NCBI RefSeq assembly: GCF_000514775.1
Contig: NZ_AZWO01000022.1
Span: 1-64,000 of the forward strand
Direction of reading: 5' to 3'
DNA: 64,000 nt
Source of the DNA: Salinispora pacifica CNR114
GTDB lineage: Bacteria > Actinomycetota > Actinomycetes > Mycobacteriales > Micromonosporaceae
Shown: piece after piece, positions 53,303-62,966 of the stretch
How positions within the stretch are numbered: position 1 is the stretch's first letter
How the letters are laid out: each line of letters begins with the position of its first letter
Position numbers and translations under genes: made by a program
The notes under the pieces: model-generated
Seen by the model: only the letters and a program-made list of their open reading frames with translations
The model's database searches: none
What the model was told of the DNA's origin: nothing

Positions 53303-54658
53303 ATGACCGACAGGTACGCGAGCTTCGTCCAATCAGGGGTCGGCCGGGGGCTGGTCAAGCGCCTCGGGCTGCCCGACCCACCCCAACTCCGGCGGCACCG
53401 GAGCGGTGACCCCCTCACCCCCGGCCCCGTCCTGTTCGATGCCGCCACCGGGGGCCGGCTCGCCGGCAGCATCGGCAAACTCCTGACCGCCGCCGGAGTC
53501 GAACTCCGCGATCCGGCCGATGTCACCCCCGGGGCCCGGCTCGGCGCCCTCGTCTACGACGCCACCGGCATCACCGACTCGACCGAGCTGCGCCAGCTCT
53601 ACGACTGCCTCCACCCGCACGCCCGCTCGGTGCTGCCCAGCGGCCGGGTGATCGTGCTCGGCACCCCGCCCGCCGAGTGCTCCACGACTCGGCAGGCCAC
53701 CGCGCAGCGGGCGCTCGAAGGGTTGACCCGCAGCATCGGCAAGGAGTTCGGCCGTGGGGTCACCGCCCAGCTGGTCTATGTCACCGCCGCCGACGACCCG
53801 GGCACCGCGACCAGCCTTGAGGCCACCCTCCGCTTCCTGCTCTCCGGGCGCTCCGCGTACGTCTCCGGTCAGGTGATCCGGGTCGGTGCCGGGCAGGCCG
53901 CGCTCCCGGCGGACTGGGACCGCCCGCTGGACGGCCAGGTCGTGCTGGTCACCGGTGCGGCGCGGGGGATCGGCGCGGCGCTGGCCCGGGTCCTGGCCCG
54001 AGACGGCGCCGAGGTGGTCGCCCTGGACATCCCGGCCGCCGGTGACGAGCTTTCCACGGTGGCCAACGACATCGGCGCCACCGCCGTGCAGCTCGACCTC
54101 ACCTCCCCGGACGCCCCGGCCCGGTTGGCCGACCATGTCTCCGCCCGCCACGGCCGGGTCGACGTGGTGGTACACAACGCGGGCATCACCCGGGACCGAA
54201 CCCTTGGTCGGATGGATGTTGACCGGTGGGATCAGGTGATCGATGTCAACCTCTCCAGCCAGGAGCGGATCAACGACCTCCTGCTGGAACGCGAGTTGAT
54301 CTCTGCCGGGGGTCGGATCGTCTCGGTCTCCTCGATCGCCGGGATCGCCGGCAACCGGGGGCAGACCAACTACGCCACCAGCAAGGCCGGCGTGATCGGT
54401 CTGGTCGAGTCGCTCGCCCCGGTGCTGGCCGAACGCGGCATCAGCGTCAACGCGGTCGCCCCGGGGTTCATCGAGACCCGGCTGACCGCCCGGATCCCGC
54501 TGGTGCTGCGCGAGGCCGGCCGGCGGATGAACAGCCTCGCCCAGGGTGGACTGCCGGTGGATGTCGCCGAGACGATCAGCTGGCTGGCCTGGCCGGCCAC
54601 CGGCGCGGTCAGCGGCAACGTGGTCCGGGTCTGCGGCCAGAGCCTGCTGGGGGCGTGA
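53303..54658 (+). CDS. FabG4-like 3-oxoacyl-thioester reductase
   Basis: A 451-residue short-chain dehydrogenase with a degenerate N-terminal Rossmann domain (about 1-205) and a C-terminal active one (about 206-450). The active domain has TGAARGIGAAL, NAG (HNAGITRD) and the catalytic Tyr357 and Lys361 (NYATSK). This two-domain form matches mycobacterial FabG4, which reduces 3-oxoacyl-CoA/ACP with NADH. It diverges from the thiolase gene and is coupled to the MaoC gene by one shared base. A TetR-type operator abuts its start. Confidence 0.9.
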   Translation: MTDRYASFVQSGVGRGLVKRLGLPDPPQLRRHRSGDPLTPGPVLFDAATGGRLAGSIGKLLTAAGVELRDPADVTPGARLGALVYDATGITDSTELRQLYDCLHPHARSVLPSGRVIVLGTPPAECSTTRQATAQRALEGLTRSIGKEFGRGVTAQLVYVTAADDPGTATSLEATLRFLLSGRSAYVSGQVIRVGAGQAALPADWDRPLDGQVVLVTGAARGIGAALARVLARDGAEVVALDIPAAGDELSTVANDIGATAVQLDLTSPDAPARLADHVSARHGRVDVVVHNAGITRDRTLGRMDVDRWDQVIDVNLSSQERINDLLLERELISAGGRIVSVSSIAGIAGNRGQTNYATSKAGVIGLVESLAPVLAERGISVNAVAPGFIETRLTARIPLVLREAGRRMNSLAQGGLPVDVAETISWLAWPATGAVSGNVVRVCGQSLLGA

Positions 54659-55551
54659 TGGCAGGCCCGCCGAAGCCGTCCGACATCGCCCCGGCCACCC
54701 GGTCCCGGGTCCAGCTGACGGCGCTGCCGACGATCGGTGCGCTCTACCGCCGGGCACTGCTCGGGGCGCTGCCCGGGACCGGGGCGCGGCGAGCCGAGCA
54801 GCCCCCGGCAGTCGAGCTGGGGGTGGCGGGAATCGCCGTCGACCGTGGGCACCTCGCCGACTACGACCGGGTCTGCGGGTTCCGGCTCACCGACCGGCTG
54901 CCGGCGACGTTCCCACACGTCATGGGTTTCCCGCTGGCGCTGAGCCTGATAACCGCGCCGGACTTCCCGATCCCGCTCTCCGGTGTGGTCCACCTCGGCA
55001 ACCGGATCACTGTCCACCGCCCGATCGACGCCGCCGAGACGCTCGACTTCGTCACGTACGCGACGAACCTGCGCCCGCACGACCGGGGCCGACTGATCGA
55101 CGTGGTGTTGGTGGGCACCGTCGGCGGCGAGGAGGTGTGGCGGGGTGTCTCCACCTACCTGGGCCGGGAGCAGGCGTCCGGCGGTGGCGAACGAGCCAAC
55201 CGGGGTGACCAGCCTCCAGCGCCGCGCGCCTGGGCGCACTGGCATGTCGGGCGCCAGCTCGGGCCCGCGTACGCCCGGGTCTCCGGCGACCACAACCCGA
55301 TCCACACCTCTCGACCCGGCGCGCGGCTCTTCGGCTTCCGGTGCCCGATCGCGCACGGCATGTGGAGCAAGGCCCGCTGCCTGGCCGCGCTGGAGCCACG
55401 GCTGCCGGACGCGTACACCGTTGACGTGGCGTTCAAGCTGCCGGTGCCGTTGCCAAGCACCGTCGCCTTCGGCAGCAGCTCGGCGGGCGACTTCGCGCTG
55501 CACGACCTGCGGGAGCGCCCTCACCTGATCGGCACGCTCCGGGAGCAGTGA
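54658..55551 (+). CDS. MaoC-type hotdog-fold dehydratase
   Basis: The 297-residue protein has two hotdog domains; the second carries the hydratase-2 motif YARVSGDHNPIHTSRPGARLFGFRCPIAHGMW, in which Asp and His are catalytic. The N-terminal hotdog domain (about 60-165) lacks this motif. Such enzymes hydrate enoyl-CoA or dehydrate 3-hydroxyacyl chains. ATG shares a base with the FabG4-like stop codon. With thiolase and FabG4-like protein it forms a chain-oxidation or chain-extension set. Confidence 0.88.
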   Translation: MAGPPKPSDIAPATRSRVQLTALPTIGALYRRALLGALPGTGARRAEQPPAVELGVAGIAVDRGHLADYDRVCGFRLTDRLPATFPHVMGFPLALSLITAPDFPIPLSGVVHLGNRITVHRPIDAAETLDFVTYATNLRPHDRGRLIDVVLVGTVGGEEVWRGVSTYLGREQASGGGERANRGDQPPAPRAWAHWHVGRQLGPAYARVSGDHNPIHTSRPGARLFGFRCPIAHGMWSKARCLAALEPRLPDAYTVDVAFKLPVPLPSTVAFGSSSAGDFALHDLRERPHLIGTLREQ

Positions 55552-55563
55552 GGGCACCTTCAT

Positions 55564-55584
55564 CCTTCCTTTTGTGACGGAAGG
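55564..55584. terminator. Weak hairpin after the MaoC gene
   Basis: CCTTCC (55564-55569) pairs with GGAAGG (55579-55584) around a nine-base loop; a TTTT stretch lies six bases later on the plus strand. Short-armed, so a tentative terminator. Confidence 0.35.
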
Positions 55585-55620
55585 GCCGCCTTTTCCTACC
55601 GACCCCCCGAGCATGAGGAG

Positions 55621-56238
55621 ATGGACTCCGCGCTCGACCTGCTGCGGCAGCTGATCACCTCACCCGTGGTGTATCTGCTGCTGTTCGCGCTCACCGCGGT
55701 CGACGCGATCGTCCCGATGGTGCCGGCCGAGACGGCGGTGATCACCGCGGCGGTGCTGGTCAGCGGCGACGCGCCGGAGCTGGCGGCGATCTGGGCCGCC
55801 GCCGCCCTCGGCGCGCTGGCCGGCGACCACGTCTCGTACGTGATCGGGCGGGGCGGCGGCGCCCGGCGGCTCGCCAGGTTTCCGGCGGAGAGCCGACGGA
55901 GAGCCAGTTCGGAGTGGGCCCGCCGGGCGTTGTATCGCCGGGGCGGGTTTGTCCTCACCACCGCCCGCTACGTCCCCGGCGGGCGAACGGCGGTGACCCT
56001 GACGATGGGCGCGGTGCGCTATCCACTGCGGTCGTTCCTGTTCTTTGACGCGATCGGCGCGGGGAGTTGGGCGTTGTACAGCGTGCTGCTGGGCCACTTC
56101 GGCGGGCTGGCGTTCCAGGAGAAGCCGCTGCTTGGCGTACTCGCTGGCCTGACCCTGTCGGTCGCGGTGACCGGCCTGCTGGAGTTGACCCGGCGGCTAC
56201 GTCGGCGCTCGCGTCGCCGGCCCGCCGCCCACCGGTAG
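55621..56238 (+). CDS. DedA-family membrane protein
   Basis: This 205-residue membrane protein has the DedA/VTT features: VPMVPAETAVITAAVL re-entrant loop, GDHVSYVIGRGGG and ARYVPGGRTAVTL (with Arg and Gly of the second re-entrant loop). DedA proteins flip lipids such as undecaprenyl phosphate. The start follows GAGGAG directly. It ends in a basic Arg-rich tail. It converges with the TetR gene. Confidence 0.87.
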   Translation: MDSALDLLRQLITSPVVYLLLFALTAVDAIVPMVPAETAVITAAVLVSGDAPELAAIWAAAALGALAGDHVSYVIGRGGGARRLARFPAESRRRASSEWARRALYRRGGFVLTTARYVPGGRTAVTLTMGAVRYPLRSFLFFDAIGAGSWALYSVLLGHFGGLAFQEKPLLGVLAGLTLSVAVTGLLELTRRLRRRSRRRPAAHR

Positions 56239-56282
56239 CCGAGGGTGCCGTCCACCGGAGCGAGGGCGACCCGGAGGGCACG

Positions 56283-56951
56283 TCAGGAGGGGGCTTCGCC
56301 CCGTTTGTTGGGCGGGCGCCAGAGGGTCCCGGCGAGCAGTTGGGCGGCGCCGACCCAGGCGACGTTCATCATCTGGGTGGCGGTCTGCTCCGGGTCCGCC
56401 TCCGGGTGGTCAACCAGCCAGTCGGCGACTGACTCGGTCGCGCCGACGAGGGCATACGCGACGACCTCCAGTTCGGTCCCGGTCACCTCGCGCCCCTCGC
56501 TGCGCAGGGTGTGTTCGAGCATCCCGGCAACGAGTTCGACGATCCGCCGCCGCAGGGCGGTGAGCTCCCCGGCGAAGGGCTGCTCGCCCCGGGCCTGCCG
56601 GTAGAGCACCGCCCAGCCGTCGCGGTGCGCGCCGACGAAGCCGAGGAAGGCTTGCAAACTCCGCCAGAGCCGCTCGTCGGCCGACAGGTCGGGGGCGACG
56701 GCGTCCGCGATGGCCTGCATCATCCGGGTGCCCTCGCGGTGCAGGCAGGCGACGAAGAGCTCCTCCTTGGTGCCCAGGTACGCGTAGACCATTGGCTTGG
56801 AGATGCCGGCGTCGTCGGCGATCTCATCCATGCTGGCCCCGTGGTAGCCCCGCCGGGAGAAGACCTTGACTGCGGCATCAAGCATCTGTTGCTCGCGGAC
56901 GGCTCGGGGCAGACGGCGGAAGGTGGGGCTACTGGACACCCTTGCGAGCAT
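56283..56951 (-). CDS. TetR-family regulator, probable control of fatty-acid genes
   Basis: The 222-residue protein has the TetR helix-turn-helix (ASMDEIADDAGISKPMVYAYL, about 40-60) and an all-helical ligand domain. It diverges from the SCP2 and acyl-CoA dehydrogenase genes. A 30-base near-perfect inverted repeat lies two bases before its ATG, and a half-preserved copy lies at the thiolase/fabG promoter. This indicates a repressor of both fatty-acid sets with an acyl-CoA-like ligand. No ribosome site is seen, so its message may be leaderless. The ligand is inferred. Confidence 0.86.
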   Translation of the reverse strand: MLARVSSSPTFRRLPRAVREQQMLDAAVKVFSRRGYHGASMDEIADDAGISKPMVYAYLGTKEELFVACLHREGTRMMQAIADAVAPDLSADERLWRSLQAFLGFVGAHRDGWAVLYRQARGEQPFAGELTALRRRIVELVAGMLEHTLRSEGREVTGTELEVVAYALVGATESVADWLVDHPEADPEQTATQMMNVAWVGAAQLLAGTLWRPPNKRGEAPS

Positions 56952-56970
56952 ACCTACTCGTGCGTAGGGT
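56942..56970 (+). promoter_or_regulatory. Promoter of the SCP2-acyl-CoA dehydrogenase operon
   Basis: TTGCGA (56942-56947), 17 bases and TAGGGT (56965-56970) lie before the SCP2 gene. The -10 element is inside the TetR operator, so binding would block it. Transcription would start near 56977. Confidence 0.55.
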
Positions 56971-56983
56971 TACGCGCGAGTAG
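56954..56983. promoter_or_regulatory. Candidate TetR operator, tetR/SCP2 divergon
   Basis: CTACTCGTGCGTA, four bases, TACGCGCGAGTAG: two 13-base arms that match as inverted repeats at 12 of 13 positions. It fills the gap between the divergent genes and overlaps the SCP2 promoter. Its left part recurs at 53279-53300. Confidence 0.75.
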
Positions 56984-57005
56984 TCAATTTCGGAAGGTGC
57001 GCCCC

Positions 57006-57458
57006 ATGACTGACTTCGACCCGGCCAAGTTCGCGAACGTCGGACCCAAGGAGTTCGCGCAGCTGGTCAAGTCCACCCCCGACGACAAGATCACCGAGAT
57101 GATGTCGGGTGACCTCCGCGGCAAGGTCCTCGACGAGGTCTTCGGCCGGATGCCGCAGCTGTTCCGCGCCGACCGGGCGGGCTCGACCAACACGGTCATT
57201 CACTGGAACATCACCGGCGGCCCCAACGGCGGCACCGACACCTACGAGGTGGTCATCGCCGACGGCGCCTGCACCGTCAACCAGACCTCCCAGCACGACC
57301 CGAAGCTGAGCCTCACCCTGGGCCCGGTGGAGTTCCTCAAGACCGTCTCCGGCAGCGCCAACCCGGTCATGATGTTCATGAGCGGCAAGTTGAAGGCCAA
57401 GGGCGATCTGGGACTGGCCGCCAACATCGCGAACCTCTTCGACATTCCCAAGAGCTGA
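57006..57458 (+). CDS. SCP2 sterol-binding domain protein
   Basis: The 150-residue SCP2-fold protein (MSGDLRGKVLDEVFGRMPQLF, GACTVNQTSQHDPKLSLTLGPVEFL, FMSGKLKAKGDLGLAANIANLF) binds hydrophobic acyl or sterol ligands in a cavity. ATG at 57006 follows GGAAGG. The acyl-CoA dehydrogenase gene begins two bases after its stop. Its pairing with that gene suggests acyl carrier or ligand delivery; the actual ligand is unknown. Confidence 0.9.
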   Translation: MTDFDPAKFANVGPKEFAQLVKSTPDDKITEMMSGDLRGKVLDEVFGRMPQLFRADRAGSTNTVIHWNITGGPNGGTDTYEVVIADGACTVNQTSQHDPKLSLTLGPVEFLKTVSGSANPVMMFMSGKLKAKGDLGLAANIANLFDIPKS

Positions 57459-57460
57459 CA

Positions 57461-58675
57461 GTGGCCGAGTTCTCGCTCGATCTGACCGAGGAACAGCGGG
57501 ATCTTCGTGACTGGGTGCACGGCTTCGCCAGCGAGGTCGTCCGCCCAGCCGCGGCCGAGTGGGACGCGCGGGAGGAGACCCCGTGGCCGATCATCCAGGA
57601 AGCGGCCAAGGTCGGCCTCTACGACTTCGAGTTCCTCGCAACCTGCTGGGGTGACCCCAGCGGCCTCTCCCTACCGATCGCCTGTGAGGAACTCTTCTGG
57701 GGCGACTCCGGCATCGGCCTGAGCATCTTCGGCACCGGCCTCGCCGTGGCCGCCATCTACGGCACCGGCACACCGGAGCAGCTGATGGAGTGGGTGCCGC
57801 AGTGCTTCGGCGACCTCGAATCCCCCGCCGTCGCGGCGTTCTGCACCAGCGAACCCGAGGCGGGCTCCGACGTCGGCGCGATACGCACCCGCGCGGTCTA
57901 CGACGAGGCCGCCGACGAGTGGATACTCAGCGGCCAGAAGTCGTACGCGACCAACGGCGGAATCGCTGGCGTGCACGTGGTCACCGCCTCGGTCGACCCG
58001 GAACTCGGCTCCCGTGGGCAGGCGGCGTTCGTCGTACCGCCGGGCACCCCCGGGCTCGCCGCGACCCGCAAGCTCCGCAAGCTGGGCCTACGCGCCTCGC
58101 ACACCGCCGACGTCTTCCTCGACGATGTCCGCGTACCCGGCCGCTGCCTGCTCGGCGGCAAGGACGCGCTGGACGAACGGCTGGCCCGGGCCCGCTCCGG
58201 CCGGCGGGCCTCCTCCCAGGCGGCGATGCGTACGTTCGAGCTCTCCCGGCCGACCGTCGGCGCGCAGGCGATCGGGGTGGCCCGCGCCGCCCACGAGTAC
58301 GCGCTGGACTACGCGAAGGAACGGGTCCAGTTCGGCCGACCGATCATCGAGAACCAGGCGGTGGCGTTCGCGCTGGCCGACATGAAGATGGAGATCGACG
58401 CCGCCCGGCTGCTGGTCTGGCGCGCCTCCTGGATGGGGCGCAACAACCGGGCCTTCACCGCCGGCGAGGGCTCGATGTCCAAGCTGAAGGCCAGTGAGGT
58501 CGCGGTCAGCGCGACCGAGAAGGCGGTGCAGTTGCTCGGCGGCGCCGGCTTCCTCCGCGACCACCCGGTCGAGCGGTGGTACCGAGACGCCAAGATCTAC
58601 ACCATCTTCGAAGGCACCTCCGAGATCCAGCGGCTCGTCGTCGCCCGCGCCATCTCCGGCGTCCAGATCCGCTGA
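57461..58675 (+). CDS. Acyl-CoA dehydrogenase
   Basis: The 404-residue flavoenzyme carries out the first step of beta-oxidation. It shows AAFCTSEPEAGSDVGAIRTRA, GQKSYATNGG, the GAQAIGVARAAHEYALDYAKERVQFGRPI region and the C-terminal YTIFEGTSEIQRLVVAR, where Glu384 is at the position of the catalytic base of medium/short-chain enzymes. GTG at 57461 is the start. It is cotranscribed with the SCP2 gene. The substrate chain length is unknown. Confidence 0.92.
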   Translation: MAEFSLDLTEEQRDLRDWVHGFASEVVRPAAAEWDAREETPWPIIQEAAKVGLYDFEFLATCWGDPSGLSLPIACEELFWGDSGIGLSIFGTGLAVAAIYGTGTPEQLMEWVPQCFGDLESPAVAAFCTSEPEAGSDVGAIRTRAVYDEAADEWILSGQKSYATNGGIAGVHVVTASVDPELGSRGQAAFVVPPGTPGLAATRKLRKLGLRASHTADVFLDDVRVPGRCLLGGKDALDERLARARSGRRASSQAAMRTFELSRPTVGAQAIGVARAAHEYALDYAKERVQFGRPIIENQAVAFALADMKMEIDAARLLVWRASWMGRNNRAFTAGEGSMSKLKASEVAVSATEKAVQLLGGAGFLRDHPVERWYRDAKIYTIFEGTSEIQRLVVARAISGVQIR

Positions 58676-58693
58676 CCCCGCGCCGGGCTCCCC

Positions 58694-58777
58694 GGCCACT
58701 TCCCGGGCCCAGATGCTGCCGGGCCCGGATGCTCCCCGCCCCCCGGGCCCGGATGCGGCCGGGCCCGGGAAGTGGCC
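58694..58777. repeat. Inverted repeat with internal GGGCCCGGATGC copies after the acyl-CoA dehydrogenase gene
   Basis: GGCCACTTCCCGGGCCC (58694-58710) is perfectly complementary to 58761-58777. The 50 bases between hold repeats of GGGCCCGGATGC. The structure lies just after the stop codon and could end transcription; the internal copies look like small duplications. Confidence 0.65.
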
Positions 58778-58871
58778 CCCGGGTTCCACCCGGCCGGCGC
58801 CGTTATCAGCGCCATCAACGCTGGGATACTTCGCTGCCAGTCCCGACGTACTGGCTATGATGATCTTCGCA

Positions 58872-60209
58872 ATGACTCGGACCGAACCCCGCCGCCGGAC
58901 ACCGTTGATGCTGGTCGAGGCGGCGACGCTGCTCTCGGCCACCGGCAACGGCGTGGCCATCGTGGCGCTACCCTGGCTGGTTTTGGAACGCACCGGCAGC
59001 GCCACCGCGGCCGGGGTGGTGGCCGCCGCCAGCGGACTACCACTCCTGCTCTCCAGCCTCTTCTCCGGCACGGTCGTTGACCTGCTCGGACGCCGACGGA
59101 CCGCGCTGGTCTCCGACGCCCTCTCCGCCGTCTCGGTCGCCGCCATCCCCCTCGTCGACACCCTGGTCGGGTTAAACCTCGGCTGGATCGTCGCGCTGGC
59201 CGTCCTCGGTGCGGTCTTCGACCCGGCCGGAATGACCGCCCGGGAGACGCTGCTGCCCGCCGCCGCACAGGCCGCCGGCTGGCGGATCGAACGGGCGAAC
59301 GGCGTACACGAAGCGATCTTCGGGCTGGCCTTCCTGATCGGCCCCGGAGTCGGCGGCCTACTCATCGCCACGGTCGGCCCGGAGGCGACATTCTGGGTCA
59401 CCGCCGGCGGCTTCGCGCTGTCGGTTCTCCTGGTCGCGGCCGTCCGGCTGCCCGGCGCCGGCCGTCCCGAACGCCCACCCAGCGGCCTGTGGCGCGGCAC
59501 GCTGGAAGGGCTGGGCTTCGTCTGGCGGGACCCACTGCTGCGCACCCTCTCCCTGGTCACGATGGTGCTGGTCGCGCTCTACCTGCCGGTCGAGGGGGTG
59601 CTGCTGCCCGCCTGGTTCGTCGCCGAAGGGGAACCGGCCCGCCTCGGTACCGTCCTGATGGCGATGAGCGCCGGAGCCGTGGCAGGTGCGCTGGGCTCGT
59701 CGGCGGCCGGTCGGTTCATCCGCCGCCGCTCCCTGATGGCCGCCGCCCTCGTGATCACCGGCCTGGCCCTGCTCGGGCTCGCGTTCCTGCCGCCGTACCC
59801 GGGAATGCTCGCCTTCGCCGGCCTGGTCGGGCTCGCCTACGGACCGGTCAACCCGCTGGCCAACTACGCCATGCAGACCCGCACCCCGGAGCGACTCCGC
59901 GGCCGGGTGGTCGGGGTGATGACCTCATTCGCGTACGCCGCCGGGCCCGCCGGTTACCTGCTGGCCGGCCCGCTGGTGGAGTGGCTGGGCCTCGCCACCG
60001 CGTTCCTGGTGCTCGCCGGTGCGCTCCTGGTGGCCGTGCTGGTCGCCGCGCCGCTACCGGTGTTGGCGGCGTTGGACGACCCGCCCCGGTATCCCCCCGC
60101 CCCGCCCGGTGGAACGACGGGGCGGAGCGAGGGGCCGGTGCCGCTCGGGGAGCAGTGGTTGCCCGCCGCGCACCGCGACCCGCCAGCCTCCCGACCAGCC
60201 TCCCGATGA
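58872..60209 (+). CDS. Major-facilitator (MFS) transporter
   Basis: About 445 residues, twelve hydrophobic segments. The TM2-3 loop is SGTVVDLLGRRRTALVSD, the MFS motif; the central loop near 200 is short. The type resembles drug or small-molecule exporters (MFS_3-like). Three ATG codons are possible (58857, 58860, 58872). The last is favoured because TATGAT at 58856-58861 could be a -10 element for a leaderless message; no ribosome site exists. The C-terminal 45 residues are Pro/Arg-rich. The substrate is unknown. Confidence 0.83.
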   Translation: MTRTEPRRRTPLMLVEAATLLSATGNGVAIVALPWLVLERTGSATAAGVVAAASGLPLLLSSLFSGTVVDLLGRRRTALVSDALSAVSVAAIPLVDTLVGLNLGWIVALAVLGAVFDPAGMTARETLLPAAAQAAGWRIERANGVHEAIFGLAFLIGPGVGGLLIATVGPEATFWVTAGGFALSVLLVAAVRLPGAGRPERPPSGLWRGTLEGLGFVWRDPLLRTLSLVTMVLVALYLPVEGVLLPAWFVAEGEPARLGTVLMAMSAGAVAGALGSSAAGRFIRRRSLMAAALVITGLALLGLAFLPPYPGMLAFAGLVGLAYGPVNPLANYAMQTRTPERLRGRVVGVMTSFAYAAGPAGYLLAGPLVEWLGLATAFLVLAGALLVAVLVAAPLPVLAALDDPPRYPPAPPGGTTGRSEGPVPLGEQWLPAAHRDPPASRPASR

Positions 60210-60231
60210 GGCGGCGGCCCGCCGACGGCGG

Positions 60232-61482
60232 TCAGCCGGGAATGGTGATCCGGCCGGCCACCGCCGCGGCGGCGATGTCGGTGCGATGGTGCGAGCCGGC
60301 CAGCTCGACGCCGCGGACCAACTCGTAGGCGGCGTCGCGCGCAGCGGCCAGATCGGAGCCGGTGGCCGTGCAGCAGAGGACCCGGCCACCCGCGGAGAGC
60401 AGCGCGCCGTCGGCAGCCCGACGCACCGTGCCCGCGTGGATGATGCCCGAGACCTCCGCCCCGTGGATCACGTCGCCCGTGCGCGGCTTCGCCGGGTATC
60501 CCTCGGCGGCCACCACGACGGTGACCGCCGCGCCCGCACGCCACCGCAGCGGCGGGTGCGCGGCCAGCTCACCGGTGGCGGCGGCGTGCAGCAGCCCGGC
60601 GAGCGGTGTCTCCAACAGGGCCAGGACCGCCTGCGTCTCCGGGTCGCCGAAGCGGGCGTTGAACTCGATCACCCGAGGGCCGGTGGTGGTGATCGCCAGG
60701 CCCACGTAGAGCAGCCCGGCGAACGGCGTGCCGCGCCGACGCAGCTCGGCCAGGGTCGGGTGGACGATGTCGCGCATCACCTCGTCGACCAGGCCGGGCG
60801 GCGCCCACGGCAGCGGTGCGTACGCCCCCATGCCGCCGGTGTTCGGACCGGTGTCGTCGTCCCCGACCCGCTTGAAATCCTGCGCCGGCAGCAGGGGAAC
60901 GGCCGTCTCGCCGTCGGTGACGACGAAGAGCGAGACCTCGGGGCCGGCGAGATACTCCTCGATCACGACCTGGCCGCACGCCCGCGCGTGCTCCTCGGCC
61001 ACCGGGCGGTCCTCGGTGACCACGACTCCCTTACCGGCGGCGAGGCCGTCGTTCTTGACCACGTACGGCGCGCCGAAGTCGTCCAGCGCGCGACCGACGC
61101 TCTCGGCGTCGGCGCAGCTGTACGCGCGGGCGGTCGGCACTCCGGCGGCGGTCATCACGTCCTTCGCGAACGCCTTCGACCCCTCCAGGCGCGCCGCCGC
61201 CGCGGACGGCCCGAAGGCGGGGACGCCCTTGGCTCGTACGGCGTCGGCGACCCCGGCGACCAGCGGCGTCTCCGGCCCCACGACCACCAGGTCCGCACTG
61301 CACTCGACCGCGAGCGCCGCCACCGCGGCCGGATCGGTGAAGACCACGTCCCGCATCCCCGCGACCGTGCCGATCCCCGGGTTCCCCGGCGCGGCGAAAA
61401 GCACCTCGACCGAGGGATCGGCCACCAACCCGAGCGCGAGGGCATGCTCCCGCCCACCGCTACCAATCAGAAGTACCCGCAC
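60232..61482 (-). CDS. purD: Phosphoribosylamine-glycine ligase
   Basis: PurD joins glycine to phosphoribosylamine with ATP. The 416-residue ATP-grasp protein begins VRVLLIGSGGREHALAL and has VVVGPETPLVAGVAD, YVVKNDGLAAGKGVVV and VIEFNARFGDPETQAVL. GTG at 61482 is chosen because the family start is there; the frame extending to 61728 adds a non-family Arg/Pro-rich head. It is 67 bases after purA on the same strand. Confidence 0.95.
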   Translation of the reverse strand: MRVLLIGSGGREHALALGLVADPSVEVLFAAPGNPGIGTVAGMRDVVFTDPAAVAALAVECSADLVVVGPETPLVAGVADAVRAKGVPAFGPSAAAARLEGSKAFAKDVMTAAGVPTARAYSCADAESVGRALDDFGAPYVVKNDGLAAGKGVVVTEDRPVAEEHARACGQVVIEEYLAGPEVSLFVVTDGETAVPLLPAQDFKRVGDDDTGPNTGGMGAYAPLPWAPPGLVDEVMRDIVHPTLAELRRRGTPFAGLLYVGLAITTTGPRVIEFNARFGDPETQAVLALLETPLAGLLHAAATGELAAHPPLRWRAGAAVTVVVAAEGYPAKPRTGDVIHGAEVSGIIHAGTVRRAADGALLSAGGRVLCCTATGSDLAAARDAAYELVRGVELAGSHHRTDIAAAAVAGRITIPG

Positions 61483-61549
61483 GGGGATGATCCTACGGCC
61501 CCCACTCGCAGCCCGTCCGGTCCTGGGGTGGGGACGGGCGGCGGGGAGC

Positions 61550-62899
<1,350 letters not shown>

Positions 62900-62966
62900 T
62901 CAGGCTAACAAGAAGTGACAGCGCGGCCGGCAGGGGTTCGCGCGTAGAGGCAGGAGGCTGCGACCC

